A DNA stretch of 64,000 nucleotides from Actinomycetales bacterium (GTDB lineage Bacteria > Actinomycetota > Actinomycetes > Actinomycetales > Dermatophilaceae): assembly GCA_016710645.1 (NCBI GenBank), contig JADJVI010000018.1:1-64000 (forward strand), written 5' to 3'. Numbering within the stretch: position 1 is the first letter of the stretch; each line of letters opens with the position of its first letter. The position numbers and the translations under genes were made by a program. This document shows positions 29,838 to 38,504 of the stretch, piece after piece. The notes beneath the pieces were generated by a model that saw nothing but the letters and a program-made list of their open reading frames with translations, was not told where the DNA came from and did no database searches.

Positions 29838-31322
29838 ATGGGAGCGGACGTCGACACGATCACGTATACGCGCGAACAGCGCCAGCGCTACCGCGAGAAG
29901 GTCCAGCAGTGCCTGGATGTCTTCGAGCGGATGCTGTCGTTCGCGCACTTCGAGTTCGACCGCCCCATGACCGGCATGGAGATCGAGCTCAACCTCGTCG
30001 GAGCCGACTTCCGCCCCCGGATGGACAACGCGAAGGTCCTCGAGCACATCGCCGACCCGGAGTATCAGACCGAGCTGGGGCGCTACAACATCGAGTTCAA
30101 CGTCGCACCGCGGCCGCTGCCGGGCAACTCGGCGATGGAACTGGAAGAGGTGCTGCGCACCTCGCTGAACCGCGCTCAGGCCAAGTGCATGGAGCTCGAC
30201 AACCGGATCATCATGATCGGGATGCTCCCGACGGTCATGCCTGAGCACCTCACCGGGAACTGGATGAGTGGCAACGCGCGCTACCAGGCCCTCAACGACG
30301 CCGTGCTCACCGCCCGTGGTGAAGACGTCTACCTGGAGATCGAGGGGCCGACGGGGGAGCGCTTGGTGCGCTACTGCGACTCCCTCGCGCCCGAATCGGC
30401 CTGCACGTCAATGCAATTGCACTTGCAGGTGGCCCCGATGGCCTTCGCCGATCACTGGAACGCGGCCCAGGTGCTCGCCGGGCCGCAACTCGCGCTCGGG
30501 GCCAACTCGCCGTTCTTCTTTGGGCACCGGCTCTGGGCCGAGTCGCGGATCGAGGTCTTCTCGCAAGCCGCGGACACTCGCTCGGTGGAATTGAAGAACC
30601 AGGGCGTGCGGCCACGAGTCTTCTTCGGGGAGCGCTGGATCACCTCGATCTTCGACCTTTTCGAGGAGAACGTCCGATACTTCCCCGCCCTGCTGCCGGA
30701 GATCTCCGAGGAGGACCCCCAGGCGGTGCTCGACGCGGGGGGTGTGCCGTCGCTGGCTGAGATGCGGCTGCACAACGGCACGATCTACCGCTGGAACCGG
30801 CCGATCTACGACATCGTCAAGGGCCGTCCGCACCTTCGCGTCGAGAACCGGGTGTTGCCTGCCGGCCCGACGATCATCGACACGATGGCCAACTCGGCCT
30901 TCTACTACGGCACGCTGCGGATGCTCGCTCAGGAGGACCGCCCGATCTGGACGCGGATGAGTTTCGCTGCAGCAGAGGACAATTTCCTCTCGGGCGCGCG
31001 CGACGGCATCGACAGTCGGCAGTACTGGCCCGGGCGTGGCGACCTGCCTGCCACCGAGCTGGTGCTGCGCCACCTGCTGCCGTTGGCCCACGAGGGACTG
31101 CGGCAGTGGGGGGTCTCGGATGCGGTCCGCGAGCGTTACCTGTCGGTCATCGAGGGGCGCTGCCTCACCGGGGTCAACGGCGCGACCTGGCAGGTGCACG
31201 CAGTTGAGCGGCTGGAGGCGCGTGGTCTCGATCGCCCCGAAGCGCTGCGCCAGATGCTCGGTCATTACGCCGAGAACATGCACGCCAACATCCCGGTCCA
31301 CGAGTGGGAACTTCCCGCGTGA
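29838..31322 (+). CDS. Glutamate--cysteine ligase family 2 (GCS2-like) protein
   Basis: 494 residues. The fold signature is present: the N-terminal GMEIELNLVGADFRPRMDNA, then YNIEFNVAPRPLPG, and SMQLHLQVAP in the middle. Relatives are carboxylate-amine ligases of the YbdK/GCS2 group. Actinobacteria use mycothiol, not glutathione, so the true substrate of this long form is unclear; I keep a family-level name. A leaderless start is supported. The next gene overlaps by four bases (GTGA), suggesting co-translation with a PhzF-like protein. Confidence 0.8.
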   Translation: MGADVDTITYTREQRQRYREKVQQCLDVFERMLSFAHFEFDRPMTGMEIELNLVGADFRPRMDNAKVLEHIADPEYQTELGRYNIEFNVAPRPLPGNSAMELEEVLRTSLNRAQAKCMELDNRIIMIGMLPTVMPEHLTGNWMSGNARYQALNDAVLTARGEDVYLEIEGPTGERLVRYCDSLAPESACTSMQLHLQVAPMAFADHWNAAQVLAGPQLALGANSPFFFGHRLWAESRIEVFSQAADTRSVELKNQGVRPRVFFGERWITSIFDLFEENVRYFPALLPEISEEDPQAVLDAGGVPSLAEMRLHNGTIYRWNRPIYDIVKGRPHLRVENRVLPAGPTIIDTMANSAFYYGTLRMLAQEDRPIWTRMSFAAAEDNFLSGARDGIDSRQYWPGRGDLPATELVLRHLLPLAHEGLRQWGVSDAVRERYLSVIEGRCLTGVNGATWQVHAVERLEARGLDRPEALRQMLGHYAENMHANIPVHEWELPA

Positions 31323-32305
31323 GTATGCCGTCCGCCTCCGGACCCACTGAAGTCACCGCCCCGGCCGGCCGGGCCGGATGGGCGGGTACGCCGGGAACAC
31401 GGGAGGCGCACGAGCTGCACGTCGAATTCGTCAACGTGTTCTCGCTTGCTGGGCAACCCTTTTCGGGTAATCCACTGGCCGTCGTCACCGATGCGGCGGC
31501 CCTGGAAACCTCGACGATGCTGGCCCTGGCACGTCAGTTCAACCTCTCGGAAACGACCTTCGTCACCGACATCGAGGGTGCCCAAGCAGCGGTGCGCATC
31601 TTCACTCCGACGGTCGAGTTGCCCTTTGCCGGCCATCCGACCCTCGGCACCGCTGCAGTTCTCGGTGAGGCTGCCAGCCGCGGTCAGTCGCACGCCGGCG
31701 ACCACATCGTGCTGCGCCTGCCCGCCGGAGACATCCCCGTCACTCGGGACCACGCGGGGTACTGGCGGCTGGTGGCCGTGCCGGGCCCGATCGTGGCGCA
31801 CGTGGCCGGTCGAGACGACCTCGCGAGCATGCTTCAGCTCCCGCAGGACGCGATCGTCGGCGGGTGGCGGGTCGCAGCCGGCGTGGAACAGGTGCTCGTG
31901 CAGGTGACCTCGCCTGCCGCTGTGCGACAGGCCGGTGCGGCTGTCGAAGATCTGGTGCGGTGGGGGAGGTGCTCGAGCGGCGAGAGTCTGGTCTACGTGT
32001 GGGCCTTCGGCGATGGGGTGGTGGACCACGCAGGAGTGGGCTCGTCGGATGTCCGCGAGGTCACCGCGCGGCTCTTCTTCACCCAGGACACTGTGGTCGC
32101 CGAAGACCCCGCCACCGGCTCAGCGGCGGCCAACCTCGGCACGCTCCTTGCCGAGCGCGGGTCGTCGGGCCGGCTCGAAATTCGTCAAGGCGACCAGGTT
32201 GCCCGACCATCCCTGCTCCGCGTCGACTATGCGCCGGGCACGGTCGGGGTGGCCGGCCTCGTGCACCGGGTCGGCCATGCGGTAGTGACCATCCCTCGCG
32301 ACTGA
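31319..32305 (+). CDS. PhzF-family isomerase-like protein
   Basis: 328 residues. The PhzF fold is shown by FVNVFSLAGQPFSGNPLAVV at the start, a catalytic-type Glu in FNLSETTFV, PFAGHPTLGTA, and the second-half FTQDTVVAEDPATGSAAANLG. Members are isomerases or epimerases acting on small acids. GTG 31319 overlaps the ligase stop, so the two are an operon; this pairing may hint at a shared substrate, but none is known to me. About 25 residues of Pro/Ala/Gly precede the core. Confidence 0.82.
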   Translation: MSMPSASGPTEVTAPAGRAGWAGTPGTREAHELHVEFVNVFSLAGQPFSGNPLAVVTDAAALETSTMLALARQFNLSETTFVTDIEGAQAAVRIFTPTVELPFAGHPTLGTAAVLGEAASRGQSHAGDHIVLRLPAGDIPVTRDHAGYWRLVAVPGPIVAHVAGRDDLASMLQLPQDAIVGGWRVAAGVEQVLVQVTSPAAVRQAGAAVEDLVRWGRCSSGESLVYVWAFGDGVVDHAGVGSSDVREVTARLFFTQDTVVAEDPATGSAAANLGTLLAERGSSGRLEIRQGDQVARPSLLRVDYAPGTVGVAGLVHRVGHAVVTIPRD

Positions 32306-32329
32306 CCGGGCGACGCGGAGGAGCCGCGA

Positions 32330-33112
32330 TCATTCCAACGAACGCCGCACCACCTCGAAACACACGACGGCCGCCGCAGCCGACACATTGAGCGACTCGA
32401 CGCCCGTGGCCATGGGGATGCTCACCCAGGTGTCGACCAGGTCCGCCACTGCGGGCGACAGCCCCGCGGTCTCGCCGCCCAGCACGTATGCCGTGTTGAC
32501 CGGCATACGGGCCTCGTAGAGCGAAGACTCGGCGTCGGCGTCCAACCCGACCACATGAAACCCGTTGTGCCGCAACGACTCCACCGCATCGTCTGCCGTC
32601 GCGCACTTGAGGATCGGCGCTCGGAAAGCCACCCCGGCCGACGCCTTGACCACGAGTGGATCGATCGACGCCACTCCACGCCGGGGCACGACGATCCCGG
32701 CAAAGCCCGCGCCAGTGCCCGTTCTCAGGATCATCCCCACGTTGGCCGGAGTCGTGATGCCGTCCAGGACGAGCACCGGCCCGCTGAGCCCCCCAGCCAA
32801 GGCGGCGTCCAGCGGCTGCATCGCGGGGGCAACGACATCAGCGCAAACCCCTTGGTCCTGCTTGCCGTTGCCGGCGATCTTCTTCACGCGTTCCGCGGAA
32901 ACCCGTTGCAGTGGAGTCGAACTGCGTCGTGCTGCGGCAACGATCTCGGACACGTGAGGACCGCGCGCCGAATCAGACAGCAGGACCTTGTCGACGTGCA
33001 GGCCTGGGTCGCTGAGCGCCTCCAGGACCGGATTGCGGCCATAGACGGTGATGAACCGATCCTTGGGGGAGATCGCGTCTGATTCGCGTCGCTCGGGCGG
33101 TCGGGCAGTCAT
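32330..33112 (-). CDS. rlmB: SpoU/TrmH-family RNA 2'-O-methyltransferase (RlmB-like)
   Basis: 260 residues. The N-terminal substrate-binding part begins FITVYGRNPVLEAL; the SPOUT domain motifs follow: NVGMILRTGTGAGFAGIVVP, YVLGGETAGLS and ESLNVSAAAAVVCFE. The enzyme methylates a ribose in 23S rRNA or tRNA; RlmB is the closest architecture but the target is inferred. The start ATG 33112 has GAGGAT six bases upstream, again like a leaderless promoter. Confidence 0.82.
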   Translation of the reverse strand: MTARPPERRESDAISPKDRFITVYGRNPVLEALSDPGLHVDKVLLSDSARGPHVSEIVAAARRSSTPLQRVSAERVKKIAGNGKQDQGVCADVVAPAMQPLDAALAGGLSGPVLVLDGITTPANVGMILRTGTGAGFAGIVVPRRGVASIDPLVVKASAGVAFRAPILKCATADDAVESLRHNGFHVVGLDADAESSLYEARMPVNTAYVLGGETAGLSPAVADLVDTWVSIPMATGVESLNVSAAAAVVCFEVVRRSLE

Positions 33113-33118
33113 GCGCCC

Positions 33119-33124
33119 ATCCTC
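33119..33124 (-). promoter_or_regulatory. Possible -10 box for the RlmB-like gene
   Basis: Minus-strand GAGGAT, six-base spacer, ATG 33112; the first base departs from TANNNT. Confidence 0.35.
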
Positions 33125-33171
33125 GCGTGCCGCGGCTCGCCGAGGCGACGACCGCCCGCCTACTGTCCCGG

Positions 33172-33192
33172 TGTAAACGCTTTCCGTATGCT
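33172..33192 (+). promoter_or_regulatory. LacI-type operator and -10 box of the amylosucrase gene
   Basis: TGTAAACGCTTTCC (33172-33185) has the AAACGCTTT core of LacI/GalR-family operators. It lies directly upstream of TATGCT (33187-33192), a good -10, so a bound repressor would block RNA polymerase. The expected transcript start is about 33199. Confidence 0.5.
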
Positions 33193-33232
33193 GGCCCCGA
33201 CGTCCTGAACGACCTAGGAAAGCGAGGCGACG

Positions 33233-35209
33233 GTGTCGACCGGTCAGCTCACCGCGCACCCGACCGTCGACCACGCGGTCGCCGAAGCAGCCCTCATTCA
33301 CGCCGCGCTGAGCCCCGAGCGGCGAGAGGCCTTCGAGCTGCGGTTGCGCCGGTGGTGGGTCGATCTCGTCGACGGTCTCGCGCCGATCTATCCGGCAGAG
33401 TGGGGCGAGGTGGCCCTACGCCTAGTGCGGTTGGCGGCCACGGCATACCGCGATCGTGACCCCGATCTGCACCGTCTTGACCAGCGCCGCCTGCTCGAAC
33501 CCAACTGGCTGCAATCGCCACGGATGTTCGGTTACGCGACCTACGCCGACCGGTTCGCCGGGACCTTGCGCGGGGTCGCCGAACGCATCCCGTATCTGCA
33601 GGAGCTCGGGGTCACCTACCTGCACCTCATGCCGGTGTTGCGACCTCGCGACGGCGACAACGACGGCGGGTATGCCGTGGCCGACTACCGCGAGGTGCGT
33701 CCCGATCTCGGGACGGTCTCGGATCTGGCCGACCTCGCCCGGTCCCTGCGCGAGAAGGGGATCAGCTTGGTCTGTGACCTGGTGCTCAATCACGTTGCGC
33801 GCGAGCACGATTGGGCACAGCTGGCTCGGCGCGGCGATCAGCGCTATCGGGACTACTTCTACATCTACCCTGATCGGCACTTGCCGGATGCCTTCGAGGA
33901 GCACCTGCCCGAGGTCTTTCCCGACTTCGCGCCGGGCAACTTCACCTGGGACGAGGAGGTGCAGGGGTGGGTCTGGACGACTTTCAACGAGTGGCAATGG
34001 GACGTCAACTGGGGCAATCCCGACGTCTTCTGCGAGTACGCCGACATCGTCCTTTTCCTGGCCAACGCCGGGGTTGAGGTCATCCGCCTCGACGCGATTG
34101 CCTTCACCTGGAAGCGGCTGGGCACCAATTGCCAGAACCAGCCGGAGGTCCACTCACTCACCCAGGCTCTGCGGGCGGTGGCGCGCATCGCGGCGCCGGC
34201 CGTGGCGTTCAAGGCCGAGGCGATCGTCGGACCCCGCGATTTGGTCCAGTACCTCGGGCAGGGCGAGCACACCGGCAAGGTCAGCGATCTGGCTTACCAC
34301 AACTCACTGATGGTCCAGGCCTGGTCGATGCTCGCGACCGGCGAGGTGCGCCTGGCGGCCCATGCCTTGGCCGCGCTGCCGCCGATCCCTGCCTCCGCGA
34401 CCTGGATCACCTACCTGCGCTGCCATGACGACATCGGGTGGGCCATCGACGACCGTGACGCCGCGTCCGTGGGCCTCGATGGCTACGCCCACCGGCGGTT
34501 CCTCGCCGATTGGTACGTGGGCCAGTTCCCCGGGTCCGCGGCGCGCGGTCTGACCTTCCAAGCCAACCCGGTGACGGGGGATCGGCGCATCAGTGGCAGC
34601 GCAGCGGCCCTGGTTGGACTCGATGTGGCCCGGCAGTCCGGCGACACCCGGGACATGGGAGCCGCGCTGGGTCGGATCTTCCTCGGGCATGCGCTCGTGG
34701 CGGGCTTTGGAGGGGTGCCGGTCATCTGGAGCGGCGACGAGATCGGGATGCCGAACGATCCGACGTGGGCGTCGGAACCTGGGCACGAGGACGACAACCG
34801 CTGGGTGCACCGGCCGCGCCTGGACTGGGATGCTGCGCAGCACCGCGCCGACCTGCGCACGGTCGAGGGGCGGGTGTTCCAGGGGTTGGCCCACCTGGCG
34901 CGGGTGCGCGCCCACCTCCCGCAGTTGCACGCCTCGGTCTCCAGTGAGGTCCTACCGTTGTGGGACGACGGGGTGCTCGCGCTTGCCCGGCGCCATCCAG
35001 AGGGCACCATGCTGTGCATCTACAACGTCACCGACAGTTGGCGTCATGTGCCCGGATGGGTGCTGCGCGACCACGGCCTCGGCTCGTGTCTGGAGGCGCT
35101 CTCGGGGGAGTGGGTCACGCCCGGTCCCGACGACCGAGTCGGCCTGCCTCCGTATGCCGTGGCGTGGTTCGTCGCGCACCTGCACGAATCCTGGGCCGAG
35201 GACGAGTAG
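33233..35209 (+). CDS. Amylosucrase (GH13 family)
   Basis: Glucosyltransferase that builds alpha-1,4-glucan from sucrose. 658 residues, aligning by eye with Neisseria amylosucrase throughout: PYLQELGVTYLHLMPVLRPR, SDGGYAV-like NDGGYAVADYREV, WVWTTFNEWQWDVNWGNPDV. The nucleophile D is in EVIRLDAIAFTWK, the acid/base E in AFKAEAIVG, and the third acid in YLRCHDDIGWAI. GTG 33233 is preceded by a weak AGGAAAGCGAGG. A LacI-type operator overlaps the promoter, suggesting sugar control. The distinction from close sucrose hydrolases cannot be settled from sequence. Confidence 0.85.
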   Translation: MSTGQLTAHPTVDHAVAEAALIHAALSPERREAFELRLRRWWVDLVDGLAPIYPAEWGEVALRLVRLAATAYRDRDPDLHRLDQRRLLEPNWLQSPRMFGYATYADRFAGTLRGVAERIPYLQELGVTYLHLMPVLRPRDGDNDGGYAVADYREVRPDLGTVSDLADLARSLREKGISLVCDLVLNHVAREHDWAQLARRGDQRYRDYFYIYPDRHLPDAFEEHLPEVFPDFAPGNFTWDEEVQGWVWTTFNEWQWDVNWGNPDVFCEYADIVLFLANAGVEVIRLDAIAFTWKRLGTNCQNQPEVHSLTQALRAVARIAAPAVAFKAEAIVGPRDLVQYLGQGEHTGKVSDLAYHNSLMVQAWSMLATGEVRLAAHALAALPPIPASATWITYLRCHDDIGWAIDDRDAASVGLDGYAHRRFLADWYVGQFPGSAARGLTFQANPVTGDRRISGSAAALVGLDVARQSGDTRDMGAALGRIFLGHALVAGFGGVPVIWSGDEIGMPNDPTWASEPGHEDDNRWVHRPRLDWDAAQHRADLRTVEGRVFQGLAHLARVRAHLPQLHASVSSEVLPLWDDGVLALARRHPEGTMLCIYNVTDSWRHVPGWVLRDHGLGSCLEALSGEWVTPGPDDRVGLPPYAVAWFVAHLHESWAEDE

Positions 35210-35302
35210 GCGCGGCCTCGGCTCCGAAGGCGCGAGATGCCAGATTCAGCGGTCCGCGGTGGGCTGTGCCAACCGCTTTCGCGACGAGGCGACCACACGG
35301 CA

Positions 35303-35308
35303 TACCCT
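35303..35308 (+). promoter_or_regulatory. -10 box for leaderless ybgC, built into an ACGGCATAC word
   Basis: ACGGCATAC (35297-35305) plus CCT gives TACCCT; spacer CGGGGT; GTG 35315. Confidence 0.6.
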
Positions 35309-35314
35309 CGGGGT

Positions 35315-35692
35315 GTGGAGCATCGCGTCGCCTACCGGATCTACTACGAAGACACCGACGCGCTCGGGGTCGTCTACTACGCCAACTACTTCAAGTACTT
35401 CGAGCGGGGGCGCACCGAGTCGATCGAGGCGGCCGGGCGCAGCATCGCCGACTGGAACCGCCATGGCTACCTCTTCGTCGTGCACTCGGTGCAGGCGACC
35501 TTCAAACGGCCGGCCGTGCTGGGCGATCGGATCGAGGTCGCGACGAGCTTCAGTGTCGTGTCGCCCTACCGTGGGCGGTTCCTGCAACGGGTCGAGCGCG
35601 ACAGCGAGGTGCTGGTCGAGGGCACTGTCGACTGCGTGTGCCTTGACGACAACCAACAGTTGCGAGAGTTCCCGTCCGGCGTGCTGGGCTGA
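35315..35692 (+). CDS. ybgC: YbgC-type acyl-CoA thioesterase
   Basis: Hot-dog fold thioesterase, 125 residues. The catalytic Asp is in YYEDTDALGVVYYANYFKYF, the diagnostic 4-hydroxybenzoyl-CoA thioesterase/YbgC signature. GTG 35315 is supported by the leaderless -10. It converges with rlmC with a 15-bp gap. Physiological substrate unknown. Confidence 0.88.
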   Translation: MEHRVAYRIYYEDTDALGVVYYANYFKYFERGRTESIEAAGRSIADWNRHGYLFVVHSVQATFKRPAVLGDRIEVATSFSVVSPYRGRFLQRVERDSEVLVEGTVDCVCLDDNQQLREFPSGVLG

Positions 35693-35707
35693 CCCTGGGC
35701 AGGGGCC

Positions 35708-36865
35708 TCAGCGCCTGGTTGCGCGGATCAGGACTTCTTGGTGCGTGGTCTGCGGGAACATGTCGAACACCCGCGCATGGGTGACCTCGAAGGACGACAG
35801 TTCGTCCAGATCGCGCGCCAGTGTGTCGGGGTTGCAGCTGCTGTAGACCAGGTGGCGCGCGTCCGAGCGCTCCAGCCACGCGGTGAGGGTCGGCCCGATC
35901 CCGCGGCGAGGGGGGTTGACGATGACCAACTCGGGGGCCGGGTGCTCGAGCGCGTATGCCGTGGCATCGGCGGCCACGAAGCGCACCCGGGTGGCGTGGT
36001 TGTCGCTCAGCTCCAGCGCGGCCGCCGAGTCCGCGGCGCTCTCGACAGCTTCGGCTGAGATTTCGACCCCGATCACTGACCTCTGGGTCTCGATCGCGCG
36101 CGGGGTGCTGACGGCGTGCAGCGCGAATCCGCCTACGCCGCAATAGAGATCGCTCACCGATGTGGAGTCGAGATCGTCGATCCACGCCTGCGCTTGGCGG
36201 TAGAGACCCGCGGCGACATCGGTATTGGTCTGAAAGAAGCTCTTCGGACGCAGTTGCAGGACAACGCCATTGGTCGGGATCGGCAGCGTATGCCGTTCCG
36301 ACAGAACGACTTCCGTCTCACCTTCCAGCACAGCCTTGTGCTCCGGGTGAATGTTGACCGACACGACTGCCAGTCCCGGAATCGCCGAAAACAGTTGGGG
36401 GAGAGCCTTGTTGACCCGCGGAGTGAGGTGCCGCGTCCGCAGTACGAAACGCACCATCAGCTCACCGAGCGGGGAGATCGTCACGATGAGGTACTTCAGC
36501 TCACCACGGCGGGTCGGGACGTCGTAGGGGGTGAGACCCGCCGAGCTGACGAAGGCAGCCAAGGTGTCGAACACGGCATACAGGCGCGGATCGTAGAGCC
36601 CACAGGAGCGCAGGTCCATGCCGTTCCCGACCGGATCGAGGATGCCGAGCGTGGGGGAGTCGACCGTGCCGGCGACGACCAGCTTGGCCTTGTTCCGGAA
36701 TCCGGACTCCTGACTCGCGAACGGCGCCGACCACTCCGGTAGGACGCCCACCGCGGCGAGGGCCTCTCGCGCCCGGTCCTGTTTCGCGGTCAGTTGCTTG
36801 GTGTATGCCGTGCCCATCAGGGTGCACGAGCGGCACTGGCCGGCATCGAAGTAGTCGCAATGCAT
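35708..36865 (-). CDS. rlmC: 23S rRNA (uracil-C5)-methyltransferase, RlmC type
   Basis: SAM-dependent RNA methyltransferase with an iron-sulfur cluster, 385 residues. The cluster cysteines are at the very start (MHCDYFDAGQCRSCTLM) with a fourth in LRSCGLYD. SAM motif VSDLYCGVGGFALHAV and the catalytic cysteine in VYSSCNPDTLARDL follow. RlmC (U747) is favoured over RlmD by the short N-terminus without a TRAM domain. Its promoter region is shared with the divergent ATL gene (37-bp gap); TACCCT lies 11 bases before its ATG. Confidence 0.88.
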   Translation of the reverse strand: MHCDYFDAGQCRSCTLMGTAYTKQLTAKQDRAREALAAVGVLPEWSAPFASQESGFRNKAKLVVAGTVDSPTLGILDPVGNGMDLRSCGLYDPRLYAVFDTLAAFVSSAGLTPYDVPTRRGELKYLIVTISPLGELMVRFVLRTRHLTPRVNKALPQLFSAIPGLAVVSVNIHPEHKAVLEGETEVVLSERHTLPIPTNGVVLQLRPKSFFQTNTDVAAGLYRQAQAWIDDLDSTSVSDLYCGVGGFALHAVSTPRAIETQRSVIGVEISAEAVESAADSAAALELSDNHATRVRFVAADATAYALEHPAPELVIVNPPRRGIGPTLTAWLERSDARHLVYSSCNPDTLARDLDELSSFEVTHARVFDMFPQTTHQEVLIRATRR

Positions 36866-36890
36866 GATGAGTTCCCAGGGTAGGGCTCGT

Positions 36891-36896
36891 TAGGCT
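36891..36896 (+). promoter_or_regulatory. -10 box for the leaderless ATL gene
   Basis: TAGGCT, spacer GCCGGG, GTG 36903. Confidence 0.6.
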
Positions 36897-36902
36897 GCCG
36901 GG

Positions 36903-37259
36903 GTGGACGAGGAGCTGGTGGAGCGCGTGCTGACCGCCGCCGAGCTCATCCCACCCGGCCAAGTGGCCTCGTATGGCGACCTCGCCGGGCTGGTCGGCTG
37001 CGGTCCGCGACAGGTCGGGACGATCATGGCCCGCTATGGCTCGCCGGTGCCCTGGTGGCGGGTGACCTCATCCCACGGCGACCTGCCCGCCCACCTGCGC
37101 ACGAGTGCGGCTGCCCGGTGGGAGGTCGAGGGCATCGAGTGGAAACCCAATGGTCTGGGGTGCCGCATTTCCACCTTTCGAACGGATCTCGTCGCACTCG
37201 CCAACGCGTTGGACGCCGAGTTTGCAGCCGTGGGCCCGTCCCGAGCGCAGGAGGTCTAG
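36903..37259 (+). CDS. Alkyltransferase-like (ATL) protein, MGMT fold without the reactive cysteine
   Basis: 118 residues with the DNA-binding half of O6-alkylguanine transferases (IPPGQVASYGDLAGLVGCGP, then RQVGTIMARYGSPVPWWRV). The active-site PCHRV of true transferases is PWWRV here, so it cannot accept an alkyl group. ATL proteins bind O6-alkylguanine and hand it to nucleotide-excision repair. In most ATLs the motif is PWHRV; the second tryptophan is unusual. Leaderless start; the next gene begins at the base after its stop. Confidence 0.85.
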   Translation: MDEELVERVLTAAELIPPGQVASYGDLAGLVGCGPRQVGTIMARYGSPVPWWRVTSSHGDLPAHLRTSAAARWEVEGIEWKPNGLGCRISTFRTDLVALANALDAEFAAVGPSRAQEV

Positions 37260-37763
37260 GTGGCGGTCTCCGACATCGAGGCGGTCGAGATCATCGACGC
37301 GCTGGCAGCAGTGGGAGTGCGGTCGTGGGTCGTGGGCGGTTGGGGAGTCGACGCGCTGGCCGAACGCGTCTCTCGGACCCACCGTGACCTCGACCTCATG
37401 ATCCTGGCGGAGGATCTCGACGCTGCAGTCGACGTGCTTGTGAGGAGCGGGTACGCGGTAACCACGGACTGGCTGCCGGTGCGGGTGGAGCTGGACGACG
37501 GCATACGGGTCGTGGATCTGCACCCCATGCACCCCGATCCGGCGGGCGGGTGGTGGCAGGCGGCGCCCGGAGGGGGCCGATACGAGTACCCGCCCGATGC
37601 CTGGACCAGCGGCCTGCTCGCTGGGCGGACCGTCGAATGTGCTTCTGTCGCGCTGCAATTGGCGGTCCACACTGGCTATGAGCCGCGCCCCGTAGACGTC
37701 CACGATGTGGCGGTGCTGCGGTCACTCCTGGACGACGACCCTGACGTCGGCCGGCACGATTAG
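37260..37763 (+). CDS. Nucleotidyltransferase of the aminoglycoside/lincosamide (ANT(2'')/Lnu-like) family
   Basis: 167 residues. GGWGVDALAERVSRTHRDLD carries the GG and DxD-type motif of small nucleotidyltransferases, and VVDLHPMHPD supplies a further acidic/His site. GTG 37260 has GGAGG seven bases upstream, inside the ATL gene end. Resistance is possible, but chromosomal homologues often have no resistance role. Its end overlaps the opposite-strand lysoplasmalogenase by four bases. Confidence 0.7.
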   Translation: MAVSDIEAVEIIDALAAVGVRSWVVGGWGVDALAERVSRTHRDLDLMILAEDLDAAVDVLVRSGYAVTTDWLPVRVELDDGIRVVDLHPMHPDPAGGWWQAAPGGGRYEYPPDAWTSGLLAGRTVECASVALQLAVHTGYEPRPVDVHDVAVLRSLLDDDPDVGRHD

Positions 37764-38431
37764 GGCTGTCGGCGACGGAACCCCTGGATCCCCAGGACGA
37801 GGAGGAGTTGGGCCACGGCATACGTGGCCATGATCGCCACACTCAACGAGCGACCGCTCCAGTCGCGAAACGCGCCAAGCGCGATGAGTGAGTCGGAGAC
37901 CATGAAGATGGCGCCGCCGAGCGCCGTCGCGCGGTTGAGTCCGGTCGAAAGCACCGCCATCGCGGTGAGCGCCAGTCCGTAGGCGATGACGGGAGCCAGG
38001 AGCGGCCCGGCCTTCGGCGCGCAGGCGAGCACGAGGACGACGAACGCCACGGCATACGGGAGGACGAGCGCGGGGGAGCGGGCCGTGATGCTCTGCCGCC
38101 ACGAAGGTAGGAAGGCGGCGATGTAGCACAGCTGCGCGACGAAGAAGGCCCCGACCATGGCGAGAAACGACGCGTCGCCCGAGGTCAGGTCCGGCGCGGC
38201 GTCTCCCAGCCACGAGAAGCCCAAGGCGGCGATCGTCAGCGTGCGCAGTCGGGGAAGTGGGCGCGAGGTCGCGGGGGGAGTGGCGAGCAGGACCACCAGC
38301 AGCAGCGGCATGAGGAACCACTGGGTGACGTTGGCCAGGGTGTCTAGTCCCAGCGCAAGAGACCCGACATTGGTCAGGGCAAGGGCAAGGTATGCCGTCA
38401 ACGCTGCGGTCTCGCGTGGGGTCCGGGTCAC
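37760..38431 (-). CDS. YhhN/TMEM86 family membrane protein (lysoplasmalogenase-like)
   Basis: 223 residues, about eight hydrophobic spans. The family motifs are LGFSWLGDAAPDL and MVSDSLIALGAF, with the polar Asp/Ser residues in spans that are shared with lysoplasmalogenases. GTG 38431 is chosen because CAGGAT stands six bases upstream, as at other leaderless starts here. Contains two ACGGCATAC words at 37815 and 38049 and one inverted word at 38390. Confidence 0.78.
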   Translation of the reverse strand: MTRTPRETAALTAYLALALTNVGSLALGLDTLANVTQWFLMPLLLVVLLATPPATSRPLPRLRTLTIAALGFSWLGDAAPDLTSGDASFLAMVGAFFVAQLCYIAAFLPSWRQSITARSPALVLPYAVAFVVLVLACAPKAGPLLAPVIAYGLALTAMAVLSTGLNRATALGGAIFMVSDSLIALGAFRDWSGRSLSVAIMATYAVAQLLLVLGIQGFRRRQP

Positions 38432-38483
38432 CCGGTCATCCTGCCCCAACGGCTCAGCGAAAGCTCTTGATGGGGACCGGGCG

Positions 38484-38499
38484 ATATCTTCAGATATCT
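38484..38499. promoter_or_regulatory. Palindromic operator before a vapB-like gene
   Basis: GATATCTTCAGATATC is a perfect 7-2-7 inverted repeat ending five bases before GTG 38505. VapB-type antitoxins bind such sites to repress their own operon. Confidence 0.55.
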
Positions 38500-38504
38500 A
38501 GGAG

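Noticed and set aside
28584..31322. A long plus-strand open frame through sbcD antisense into the GCS2-like gene
   Set aside because: Only the part from ATG 29838 has protein-family features; the rest is the complement of sbcD.
37260..37763. Calling the nucleotidyltransferase an antibiotic-resistance gene
   Set aside because: The fold is right but there is no close match I can vouch for and no mobile context; family name only.
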